From Liolophura sinensis (taxonomy: Eukaryota; Mollusca; Polyplacophora; Chitonida; Chitonidae), in the NCBI RefSeq assembly GCF_032854445.1, contig NC_088299.1:18221608-18285607 (forward strand): 64,000 nucleotides of DNA. Direction: 5' to 3'. Both the position numbers and the translations under genes were made by a program. The notes beneath the pieces were generated by a model. The model was given only the letters and a program-made list of their open reading frames with translations, was not told where the DNA came from and did not search any database. Below, piece after piece: positions 11,835 through 25,000 of the stretch. Numbering within the stretch: position 1 is the first letter of the stretch; each line of letters begins with the position of its first letter.

Positions 11835-13002
11835 TTGTGTGTGTGTGTATGTATATACATACACTATCCTTGTACCAACCAGTACCTGACTGAAGTCTTC
11901 TGTATCAAGGAGGCAATACCCAGGGAGACAGTATAACTAGGCGTACATGTGTATTAGTAGACCTACCCTGTCCAAACACTTGCCTCAAATGCACACATCC
12001 TGTGAAGTGATATATAACTTATAAAACTCCTTTACAGCTCTAAAGAAAAACAGCTCAATGGAGATTGTATACAGCCCCTGTGAAGTGAAATGCTGCGTCA
12101 GTCAATGTAATGGGCAACACGGAAGTTTTTATTCACGTTTTCAAACAGGAAAGACGATATACTGAACTTTTCACACGGACTTATGACCATGCATGGTTTT
12201 GCTTCGGCTTCTAATCCTTCTCTATCGATTGATATAGCGGTCTGTGAACGCAAACAAAGCAGGCGTCCTATAGCAGAGCCAGTGCTGTACTGTGACAGCC
12301 GCGGCCGTACAGACAGTCCAAGTGTGTGGCGTACGCAGCGCTCGTACAAGGAGTTTGCTTTCAAAATACAGGCGTTATGAATTCGTCCAAACCAAGATCT
12401 AAGGTGGGGTAAGTAGAACATCCGTCTTTTTTTTCCTCACACGGTTAGATCAATACTAGAAAGATTCATCCTGGAATAGCATTTACATGTCAACGTCCAC
12501 GCTATCGCCAGGGCCAAGGTATTACCTTCCACAGTCCATGTTGCCCGTAGTGACGCATGCGGAGAAACAAACAAAACTAGACATCAATGGATCGTCGACA
12601 AAAGCGACAGGTAGAGATCTGTAGAAGGGGAAATAACTCTAGAAGGATCCAGTCCTCTCTTGAATGGACGATGTGAATGCCATTTGTAAGAGTTGAATTG
12701 CCTAGCATAAATGTGTTTTAAATTCATTGAAATAAAATTGTCAACCCACCAGTATGACTATGTGTAAAACCCTCTAGATATTTAAACACAGCGCTCGACT
12801 GTGGGTCTATATCATTTGGAAGATGTTATCTGCATCATGATGTGTGGTACTTGGGCGGATAAAGCTATGTGACATACAAGCGGACTGGGGCATGAGTAGA
12901 CATCAAAGGATTAAAATGTATCATACCTGGACGGATTACGTAGGCATTATTTATCCTGTAACGTCATTTGATGACCTATAGAATTGGCACACAGACTTAA
13001 CA
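10431..13002. other. Intergenic region before the NACHT-WD gene
   Basis: This 2.6-kb stretch has a dinucleotide repeat at 11766-11852 and no supported exon. A more CpG-containing patch at about 12170-12400 may belong to the promoter of the plus-strand gene that starts at 13003, but no core element is convincing. Confidence 0.4.
11766..11852. repeat. (AT)n-(GT)n microsatellite
   Basis: A run of about 22 AT units passes directly into about 17 GT units with two interruptions. Confidence 0.95.
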
Positions 13003-13016
13003 ATGGGGTGTTCCAG
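13003..13016 (+). CDS. NACHT-WD exon 1: 14-nt coding start exon (MGCS)
   Basis: ATGGGGTGTTCCAG is followed by the donor GTATGA and preceded by ACA, a purine at -3. The exon ends in phase 2, and exon 2 supplies one base, giving MGCSSSTPPKP. Gly2 and Cys3 form an N-myristoylation plus palmitoylation type signal. The alternative start, ATG at 14803, would read through what looks like an intron end with a good acceptor. Phase match and motif support this exon, but it is short and unproven. Confidence 0.6.
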
Positions 13017-16000
13017 GTATGAGTTTTCACTACCTCAACCATCGATTACATATGTAGCCTTCTGTTATGTTCTCAGATTATCTTCTCAAACTGACACATA
13101 AGCCGTTGGAATATATTACTGTGTCTGTAAAAATTATCAAATACAGTATTCACTTCGAAACAATTTTTCATTATATGTGTGAATTGCAGGATCTAGTTTC
13201 AGCTATTTATTTCTCACATCTAAAAATCGATAAGCCGATAGTATACTATTTAAGTTATAATATCACATTAAATACAATATATTTTAAAAGTGTTACATTA
13301 ACACTTCAAAAACATTTATTTGGTGATTTATTTTATTGGTGTTTGATCATGTGCAATATTTTGGTATTGAACGTGGTGCGAGTTCAATACCAGCTCGGGA
13401 TACAGAAATAGTGGATTCCCCGCTCTGTGTTCTTGATCTCTTTGTACCGATAATGAACAATTTATTGCCCACTAATATGGTGTGCATACCTGTGTTACAC
13501 GTGGAAAAGTGCGTCAGTAACTTACACAAGGCTGATGTTAATCCCGAGTACTTGATCAGGAGTCTTCCGCCAATATGGTGTGCATATCTGTGTCACACGT
13601 GGAAAGGTGCGTCAGTAAGTTACACAAGGCTGGTGTTAATCCCGAGTACTTGATCAGGAGTCTCCCACCAGTACCGTGTGGATACCTGTGTCACAGGTGG
13701 GAAAGTGCGTCAGTAATTTACATAAGGCTGATGTTAATCCCGAGTACTTGATCAGGAGTCTTCCGCCAATGTGGTGTGCATATCTGTGTCACGTGGGAAA
13801 GTGCGTCAGTAACTTACACAAGGCTGATATTAATTCCGAGTACTTGATCAGGAGTCTCCCGCCAATACCGTGTGCATACCTGTGTCAGACGTGGAAAAGT
13901 GCGTCAGTAACTTACACAAGGCTGATGTTAATCCCGAGTACTTGATCAGGAATCTCCCGCCAATACCGTGTGGATACCTGTGTCACACGTGGAAAAGTGC
14001 GTCAGTAACTTACACAAGGCTGGTGTTAATCCCGAGTACTTGATCAGGAGTCTTCCGCCGATATGGTGTGCATATCTGTGTCACACGTGGGAAAGTGCGT
14101 CAGTAACTTACACAAGGCTGGTGTTAATCCCGAGTACTTGATCAGGAGTCTTCCGCCAATATGGTGTGCATACCTGTGTCAGACGTGGAAAAGTGCGTCA
14201 GTAACTTACGCAAGGCTGGTGTTAATCCCTATGTACTCGATCAGGAGTCTTCCGCCAATATGGTGTGCATATCTGTGTCACACGTGGAAAAGTGCGTCAG
14301 TAACTTACACAAGGCTGGTGTTAATCCCTATGTACTCGATCAGGAGTCTTCCGCCAATATGGTGTGCATACCTGTGTCACAGGTGGGAAAGTGCGTCAGT
14401 AATTTACATAAGGCTGATGTTAATCCCGAGTACTTGATCAGGAGTCTTCCGCCAATATGGTGTGCATATCTGTGTCACACGTGGAAAAGTGCGTCAGTAA
14501 CTTACACAATGCTGGTGTTAATCCCTATGTACTCGATCAGGAGTCTCCCGACAATAAAGCTGAGTGGTGAGAGCAGGGAATGTACAAATTTCTATGATTT
14601 ACACAACATGTTCAGATTTCAAATTCCAAATAACTACTTTATAGGCTTTATGGTTTATAGGTTCGTTTGGTCTCATTTTTCCTAACCCTAAATTTCGTTG
14701 CCTTAGTGTTGTATTTTATGGTCTTTATGGAGATCCCCCCCAAAATACATGGATTTTACAAGAAAAATATAGAATTCTTAATATGTTACATATCAGACAA
14801 GCATGCCTAATAGGTTAAATTTATCAACATATAAGCTTTCTGTTCCATACAGCTCCACGCCACCCAAGCCAACACCGGCTCCAAAACCGACCAGTGGACC
14901 TAAGTCAACCACCGGGGCTAAAATCACGAAGGGTCCAAACACCGGAAAGAATGGCGCCCGGAAGACCAGTGGTGTGTCGGACAATTCGATTAAGAGTCTG
15001 AAACCGCTGACAAAAGAATCACAAGTTAGAAGAGAGATTCTCAGAGGAAAGCTCGACTTAGACTGCCCATCTAATGCCAAGGTCGTCCGTATCTTCACCA
15101 GCAGTACATTCACAGGTAACGTCCACATCCTCACCAACTCTACATTTACAGGTAACGCCCACACCCTCACTAGCAGTATATTCACAGGTAACGTCCACGC
15201 CCTCACTAGCAGTACATTGACAGGTAACGTCCACACCCTCACCATCAGTACATTCACAGGTAACATCCGCATCCTCACCATCAGTACATTCACAGGAAAC
15301 GTCCACATCCTCATCATCAGTACGTTTACAGGTAACGCCCACACCCTCACGAGCAGTACATTCACAGGTAACATCCACATCCTCACCATCAGTACATTCA
15401 CAGGTAACATCCACATCCTCACCATCAGTACATTCACAGGTAACATCCACATCCTCACCATCAGTACATTCACAGGTAACGTCCACATCTTCACCATCAG
15501 TACATTCACAGGTAACGTCCACATCCTCACCATCAGTACATTCACAGGTAACATCCACATAATCATCATCAGTATATTCACAGGTAACATCCACATCCTC
15601 ACCATCAGTACATTCACAGGTAACGTCCACATCCTCACCATCAGTACATTCACAGCTAATATCCACATACTCACCATCAGTACATTCACAGGTAATATCC
15701 ACATTCTCACCATCAGTACATTCACAGGTAACATCCACATCCTCACCATCAGTACATTCACAGGTAACGTCCACATCCTCACCAACTCTACATTTACAGG
15801 TAACGCCCACACCCTCACTAGCAGTACATTCACAGGTAACGTCCACGCCCTCACTAGCAGTACATTGACAGGTAACGTCCACACCCTCACCATCAGTACA
15901 TTCACAGGTAACATCCGCATCCTCACCATCAGTACATTCACAGGAAACGTCCACATCCTCATCATCAGTACGTTTACAGGTAACGCCCACACCCTCACGA

Positions 16001-19000
16001 GCAGTACATTCACAGGTAACATCCACATCCTCACCATCAGTACATTCACAGGTAACATCCACATCCTCACCATCAGTACATTCACAGGTAACGTCCACAT
16101 CCTCACCATCAGTACATTCACAGGTAACGTCCACATCTTCACCATCAGTACATTCACAGGTAACGTCCACATCCTCACCATCAGTACATTCACAGGTAAT
16201 ATCCACATTCTCACCATCAGTACATTGACAGGTAACATCCACATCCTCACCATCAGTACATTCACAGGTAACGTCCACATCCTCACCAACTCTACATTTA
16301 CAGGTAACGCCCACACCCTCACTAGCAGTACATTCACAGGTAACGTCCACGCCCTCACTAGCAGTACATTGACAGGTAACGTCCACACCCTCACCATCAG
16401 TACATTCACAGGTAACATCCACATCTTCACCATCAGTACATTCACAGGTAACATCCACATCCTCACCATCAGTATATTCACAGGTAACATCCACATCCTC
16501 ACCATCAGTACATTCACAGGTAACGTCCACATCCTCACCATCAGTACATTCACAGCTAATATCCACATACTCACCATCAGTACATTCACAGGTAATATCC
16601 ACATTCTCACCATCAGTACATTGACAGGTAACATCCACATCCTCACCATCAGTACATTCACAGGTAACGTCCACATCTTCACCATCAGTACATTCACAGG
16701 TAACGTCCACATCCTCACCATCAGTACATTCACAGGTAACATCCACATAATCATCATCAGTATATTCACAGGTAACATCCACATCCTCACCATCAGTACA
16801 TTCACAGGTAACGTCCACATCCTCACCATCAGTACATTCACAGCTAATATCCACATACTCACCATCAGTACATTCACAGGTAATATCCACATTCTCACCA
16901 TCAGTACATTCACAGGTAACATCCACATCCTCACCATCAGTACATTCACAGGTAACGTCCACATCCTCACCAACTCTACATTTACAGGTAACGCCCACAC
17001 CCTCACTAGCAGTACATTCACAGGTAACGTCCACGCCCTCACTAGCAGTACATTGACAGGTAACGTCCACACCCTCACCATCAGTACATTCACAGGTAAC
17101 ATCCGCATCCTCACCATCAGTACATTCACAGGAAACGTCCACATCCTCATCATCAGTACGTTTACAGGTAACGCCCACACCCTCACGAGCAGTACATTCA
17201 CAGGTAACATCCACATCCTCACCATCAGTACATTCACAGGTAACATCCACATCCTCACCATCAGTACATTCACAGGTAACATCCACATCCTCACCATCAG
17301 TACAATCACAGGTAACGTCCACATCTTCACCATCAGTACATTCACAGGTAACGTCCACATCCTCACCATCAGTACATTCACAGGTAACATCCACATAATC
17401 ATCATCAGTATATTCACAGGTAACATCCACATCCTCACCATCAGTACATTCACAGGTAACGTCCACATCCTCACCATCAGTACATTCACAGCTAATATCC
17501 ACATACTCACCATCAGTACATTCACAGGTAATATCCACATTCTCACCATCAGTACATTGACAGGTAACATCCACATCCTCACCATCAGTACATTCACAGG
17601 TAACGTCCACATCCTCACCATCAGTACATTCACAGGTAACATCCACATCCTCACCATCAGTACATTCACAGGTAACATCCACATAATCATCATCAGTATA
17701 TTCACAGGTAACATCCACATCCTCACCATCAGTACATTCACAGGTAACGTCCACATCCTCACCATCAGTACATTCACAGGTAACATCCACATCCTCACCA
17801 TCAGTACATTCACAGGTAACGTTCACATCCTCACCATCAGTACATTCACAGGTAACATCCACATCCTCACCATCAGTACATTCACAGATGACATCCACAT
17901 CCTCATCAGCAGTATATTCACGGGTAACATCCACATCCTCACCATCAGTACATTCACAGGTAACGTCCACATCTTCACCATCAGTACATTCACAGGTAAC
18001 GTTCACATCCTCACCATCAGTACATTCACAGGTAACGTCCACATCCTCACCATCAGTACATTCACAGGTAACATCCACATCCTCATCAACATTACATTCA
18101 CAGGTAACATCCACATCCTCTCCATCAGTGCATTCACAGGTAACGTCCACATCCTCACCATCAGAGAATGAAGAAATTGGATAATCAGTCTATTGATAAC
18201 TCTTACTTCTTTAACTGCTTCCTGCTATAAACTGATCACTCTGTGTAGGTACTGCATTTTTCACACGTACCGATGGTCTTGTTTTGCTTTTTGACCAGAC
18301 TCTTCTCACGAGAGAAATGCATTAATGGCCCGAGTGTATCCTAAATTGAAGAGCCTGTGTCAAGAGGCAGGGTACGAGTTCCAGGTCGTGGACATGAGAT
18401 GGGGAGTACGAGACGAAGCCACTGACAATCACATGACCACGGAGCTGTGTCTACGAGAGGTTAAAAATTGCCAACGATTATCAACTGGACCGAATTTTGT
18501 TGTAAGATATATACCACGTCTTGTTAATATGTATTTGGACAGGCGTCTGTTTGATGAAAGCGATTTGTCAAGAAGGATTAAAAGAAAACATGCTACCGTT
18601 CAACTTTATGATGTTTTCCAAAGTTTATGATCTGAAAAGGGATCATTTGCTATAAGAAATTCACAGGTGGATTTGGTAGAAAATGGTGTTACGAATCTAA
18701 GGTATCAGAGATACATTTTGTCATGTATTTCATGAAAATTATTCTTACTTAGAATAATTCTTCACTACTGTATTTGTTTGAGATATGGATAGTCAGGCAT
18801 TACATACCGTATAACAGCAGTTGAGTAGTTTGTGTTGTAGTAAGATTTGTCTCGCTCCAGTCTAATGTCTCTCATCAAACTGTCACGCTTGACTTACGTG
18901 CTATGAATACGCATCAGCTGATTTTTTTTTCTCATTAAAGGAGTTTGGACTTATCGAATCTTGTGCTGCATGAGTCCCAAATTAATAACACATTTTATAT

Positions 19001-22000
19001 TTTCTGATTCCAGACGTTTTTATCACATAAGTATGGCTACAGATCATTTCCGAGTAAAATAGAAGCCAGGGAGTTCGAGAAAATGTTTGGTAAAATAGAA
19101 GGCAGTGAAGACAAGGAGCTGGTAAACAAGTAAGATTGTCACTCTTATTTTTGTGGTGTTTGCCAGAAAAACTGTTCAGATGCCAAACACTTTGTGATTT
19201 ATTTATTTATGTGATTGGTATTTTACACCAAAATCAGGAATATTTTACTTACACAACGTCTGAAAGCATTGTGGTGGAAGGAAGTTGGGCAGAGCCCAGA
19301 GAAAGTCCACGACCATCCGCAGGCTGCTGCAAGGTCTTCCCAGTTAATGCCACAGAAGAAAGCAAGACTTGTGTATATGTTGGAAAATTTTTGGGGCTGA
19401 TATACATTGGTTATAGATGTTGTAAAACCATAAGAAAATGAGAAAATATTAACTTTGTGAAATCAAAGTGTATATTGTGCATATTGATTCATTCCACTGT
19501 GATTGTAATCTAGGAAGGATCAGAAATGAGTGTAACATAGACATATTGAGTACAACATACATTTCATATTTGCTCTGCCATGATACTAAATGGTGTTTTT
19601 TTCCGTGTTTACTTCTAGGTGGTTTAAGAAGGACGACAACTCTGTGCCTTCATCCTACCTCTTCCTACCTGTCAGCACGCACTTTCCGGACTTCATTTCC
19701 AGTGACACAGACAAACGGTCAGCCGCCAAACAAGCATGGAACGAAGAAAGCATCAAAGTGAAGGAAATAGTTGTAAACATTGCTGAAAAGGTGCTACCAC
19801 CGAATGACCGGAACAAGTACATGATATCAGGTAACCAAGAACGTTTGTGTTCTCATATAAATGATGATATCTAAATCCGAACTGGTGTGAATCTCAGGAT
19901 ATTAAAATAATATTAGTACCTTTTTGCTTGATAGACTGGCAGTGATATATAAAAATATGTGTACATCGATTTGTTGGTATGTTCATGTCCACTGGTGGAC
20001 ACGTTATTTAAAATGGCAGTGTATTCTTGAGAACGGCGTAAATCACCAATCAAATATGTAAGCTGTCAATGTTTGTACTTTGCTACCAATAAACATATAT
20101 AGTTTGTGAACCGCTCTAACTAATGCCTCATTCTTTACGTCTCCATCCCTTCTATCCATCAGTGACCGAAGCGGAGATAAAGGCGGGGATTCTGTCAGCT
20201 GATGACGTGAACAACCATTGTGTCTGGTTTAAGCGACTTATACCGGAAATAGAAGACAAGGAAAAATCGGACCTGTTGACAAAGTATATTGGTGAGATTT
20301 CCAATAAAGCTGGTCAAGTTATCGAAATATATATAGAAATATAAGCATTGCAGTAGCTTTTTATGCCGCACAGACCATTACAGAAACGAAAGCTTCTAGA
20401 TGCTAATGCCAGTACTACAGTCATATCAAGGCCTTATAAGAAAACGGAAATAGGAAACGATTTTATGGATTGTTTGAAAAGGTAAACAATTTTTTTTGTG
20501 AAGATGTCAAAACTCAGTTTTCCAAAGTGGAAATCAGTGGTAACAAAGTTTCGTTGTTTCACAGATTTTTCGTCGTCAGAGAGGGAGCAGACTCAGAAAA
20601 GAGTTCTGCTGAAAGAACTAGCGCAGAAGAAACTACCGGCTGTGTTAGGGGCATCTCAGATCCACAGCCATGTTGTTCACTGGACGGAGAAAGGTCAGTA
20701 TGCTGGTTACGACACGGGTTCCCGCGCATCTGTTTTGAGGAAATAGGTAGAACAACCAAATGACTTTGCAACAGAACGTCACGGTTATACATATGGTTGT
20801 GTGCGTTATCGGTTGTCTTTCCTTCCGGTGAAACGCGACATTTGCCCTGGCGTGAGTGTACGTATGATTATAGCTTGGAGAACCCGCGCAAGCCCAGTTG
20901 TAGAAAATTACAGACATCACTCAATGAAATGTGATTCTCATTTGATCTAAAGCAAGGAAACCCAAATCTATCCACCTTTTGCCTTAACTGAGCTTTGGCC
21001 ATTCTTTATAGTGTGATATAAATAGTAAACTTCAGAAACATATATTCGACCGCTTTTCTCCGCACCTAAAGCAAAGAATGCAAAGGTTTGTACTTCATAG
21101 AATGGCCTATATACATTTACCTTTCCCATTCTTTGAATATTACATGTAGGTATTGACCCCGAAGGCAATGAAGATCATAAGAAATACATCGATGATCTTT
21201 GTGAGGACTTTGACAAGACAATTACGGATATGATCACGACTGGAATAGACGAGAGGAACAAGCACGCTATAGCTGATGATCTGTATGAAGAAGTTCTGCA
21301 GCACACGCGGTTTGCACAGGCTAAATGCCGAAGTTTCCATGGCAGGGACGAGATGCTGGAGGTATGAATGTCTGCGTTTTTACATATACACCTCCACTGA
21401 TCTGACAACCAAGATCGCCAACTCAAGCCAACCATCGGTGTCGTATAGCAATAATTTATGTTTTATTACTTTGGAGATTAACAACCTGCTGTCGTCACAT
21501 GACGTATGTTTCAGTCACACAGACTTGATGCCGCAAGTCTACTTATCGTTAGAGCTGGATTCCTGCAGTATCAGGGATCAGTTTGTTCAAAAGTGTTTTA
21601 AAACTTAATACCAGATTTAACTTAAACTTAAATGTTGTACTTAGCCTGAAGAAATGTCTACCAGTGTATTAAATATGAACTAAATATGTCGCTGTAAATC
21701 TTTGACTTTGGACAACTACATTGGCTGTTGAGTTTGGCTAAAATTTTGAATATAATATGTGACTCAATACCAGTATTAGCTAATACACTTTCGAACAACT
21801 GAACCCTAGGTTTTGTGTATAAGAATTGTTGCTATTACAAAAGCTGATATCTCAGTGCTACGGGACCTTGTATGGTAGGGCGGGGAATCGGCCCCAGTGC
21901 TGGAAACTGTGCACCTCTGAACACACTCGTAAGGCTATTTCTTTTTCATGTCTGTTATAATGGGTTTTTTCCTGTTATATAGCAAGAATGCATTGAAGCA

Positions 22001-25000
22001 ATTTAAAACTCATAAAACCGAAAAACTGGTAGCCTGCTACAGTTACACTGAAATATCTTTTTTGCATTTGACACTGTAGAATGGGGAAGATCACTGCACC
22101 ACAAATGTAGCTTTCTGAAAAGTTTTTGAGCACGCAGTTATGCACCAATTAATTAAAAACATGTATAACAAATGGTCAGCCTTATACTTCCGCATGTTAA
22201 TGTCAATGACAGCTAGAGGACCGCATATGCTCTTCACCAGGATTCACGTATGATTTCGCTATAGTGTATGTAACACCATGGCTTCATTATTATCGACTCT
22301 GTAAAACCTAAAACTCTGTAAACTCTTCCTCGAGGTAAAACCTGTTCTCTAGAGTGACTTGGTTCTTTCACTGTACTATGAAGGATACCTCAGAGACTGT
22401 GGCAGAAATACGGATTTTAAAGTTGTCAAAGTATGACTAAACTCATCACGTTATAAAGTTTATTTTTTACTTATGAAGACAAATGCTAACCAAAACGAAA
22501 CTTCGACAGCACGTGGAAACACACACAAGATAGTTTCGGTATTTTTTGGTTAACGTTGATCTTCGTACTGTAAATAAAAAACAAGTGCCTCGTTTGATCG
22601 AAAAATTGATCTAGAGGGAGAATTAAGCAACCTTGAGTGCTTCGACCAAGTTTTGTACTTCTCATTCGGAAATTTACAGAGCTTTACAGAGTTTGAAATT
22701 TGCACTTTCTAATCGTACCTCTCTGAGGTCGATTCTCCGCCTTACCATACCAGGTCCTTTGATGTCTAAATCTGGTCAGGTGTTGCTTTATTACCAGATT
22801 CCTGCTAAATTATGTTACCTCGATCTTCACCAAAACCGACAGATCTTAAATACGCTACAGTCAAATTTATAATAGAAAGTAGCCTTACAAATGCACGTGT
22901 ATCGTGTTGAGAAAATCAGCTTTAGAACATTCCTGGCTTCCATGTTTTCCGTTGGTCTTAGACAATCAAGGCTTACATATTGGGAACGAGTCGCTCACCT
23001 CTGGTTGTACACGGATCATCTGGAAGCGGGAAGACGTCAGTAATGGCCAAGGCTGCCATGTCGGCTAAATCTTGGGTGGACGGGGGGAGCAAAGGCGTGA
23101 TCATCCTGAGGTAACACTGGCACTGTAATTCCACGTCATACGTCACACCTCATGTTACAAATACAATGCTACCCGTGTTTTTATTTCAAAATACGTCAAT
23201 AATCCAAATGTGATACCCGTATCGCAGTTTAATAACGATCTAATTCGATTCATAGTTAGATTCAGGTTTAAGATGGTGGTCAGGTCTATGGGCCTAAACA
23301 TTCGATTGCGGTATAATAGGTTTCGGCGAGTTTGCCGCTGACGAAATGCGCCATACATACGATACGTTTGAAAACGTTCACATTAGAATATACAGTCGAA
23401 ATAGGAAATTATAGTCTCATCAGAATTACTAAGCTCTGTCTACCAGTTTCTGTGTATTTTATTTTGGAACTGGACGAGCAAATTTAGTTGTTTCATATTA
23501 GATTTTTTCTGATACTTATTAAACCGTCAACCAAGTATCATTTATGTATGCTCTTGGATCCGCAGAAAATTTTGTAATTTTGTTTTTGGCTTCAAATGGA
23601 TGTACATTATACACTCGTGTCTGTGATTACAGATTTCTGGGCACTACACCAGACAGCACGGATATTACAAGTCTACTCACAAGCATCATCAAACAGGTTC
23701 TGGCTCTGGCTAAGATAACCAACGACATTCCAACGGTAAGATGTCGCCAGAACCGACCGCGGCTTTTGTCAGTTATTGATGTTGATGTGCTATATTATCT
23801 TAATATCTGAAGGGAAGCCTTATGCTCAGTCACCTGTGCTATATAGGTCTTTCCTTGAACCTTAAGTGCCACTTTAGGAGTTATTCCGACCAACAATCAT
23901 ACAGCATGATATACTGAGTAATTCTAGACAAGTGACGTCTAATCAACTGCGATTAACATTGCATTTTCTACCTACTTCTGCTTAAGCCATGCTTCTGTGT
24001 GGCGTTTAGTTTGCTGCTATTTAAAAAAATATATGAACAGTTGGAATAAACCCAAATGAAGTAAACTGACAAGAGGCCGTATTTCACTGGTCATGTGCGA
24101 CCATTTGAAAGTTATCACTCTGTTGTCGCAGCTGCGGTTTTATTTTCAGTTGTACATTTTTTATTATATAGCGTCTTGGTATGGCAGTTGTTGCCCTTGT
24201 TATGTACATAGTACACCGGTATCTTCAGTGAACCGTACATGTAAATTAATCAATGAATCAATTTTGCAGGAATTGAAGGACATCGTGGAGTTATTTCACA
24301 AGACGTTGTCCAGTCTTCCACCTGGAAGCACACTCGTCTTGTTTCTCGACTCTCTTGACCAGCTGGATCCGAGCCACGGGGCCCGACAGCTTAGCTGGCT
24401 ACCCAGACATCTTCCTCCCCATGTCAAAATCGTGGTGTCAACTCTCCCAGAGCCGATCTACGAATGCTTCCCAAGATTGCAGGTAATGAAATATTGACAG
24501 GTGGTGTAAACATAATCAGGCAAATGTTGAAAATACGAACTAGATTGAATCAGCAACTTACTTAACTTCAAGTCGACTATGTTGTAGAAATGTAAAAGAA
24601 AATACAGCATGAGTTTGGGGAGTAATGGGAAGGTATATCTTTCGAGGACTTCAAAAGGATCTAGTACATTGCATTTATCATAGTGTATCATTAGCATATA
24701 CTGGCATCCCCCTGGGCGTAAAAGCCATTATACCTGGCTGTTGTGACAGGTGACTGTGAAGGACACAAAGCAGTTCCTGGAGGTGCCGACCCTACCTGAC
24801 AAGGACGTGAGCAGTATTCTGGACAGCTGGCTCACACTGGAGAACCGCCGACTGACCACTGACCAGAAGACGGCCGTGCTGGATGCCTTCAAACACTGCC
24901 CAATACCGTTATTTCTCAAGTTGTCATTTGACGAAGCCTGCAGATGGAAATCGTTTGAACGGCCTGAAGACGCCGTGCTTCAAACCACGGTCAGGGCTGC

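Noticed and set aside
12098..12421. 107-codon minus-strand ORF upstream of the NACHT-WD gene
   Set aside because: No domain or supporting splice context was found, and the plus strand is also partly open, which suggests GC-driven chance ORFs.
13475..14553. CRISPR-like regular array
   Set aside because: The units are contiguous direct repeats without unique spacers, in a eukaryotic intron. The same holds for the other minisatellites.
15058..18150. 1030-codon minus-strand ORF of CECTDGEDVDVT repeats (and a 1006-codon one in another frame)
   Set aside because: These are by-products of a stop-free unit whose length is a multiple of 3. No signal peptide, splice context or unique domain supports them, and the array is explained by duplication of the plus-strand splice junction.
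14803..18171. 1122-codon plus-strand ORF of STFTGNxHxLT repeats as one long protein
   Set aside because: Its first part is a real exon, but the rest is the 36-bp junction array. The conserved DUF4062 continues only if splicing occurs from 15115 to 18299. It is treated as intron unless RNA shows otherwise.
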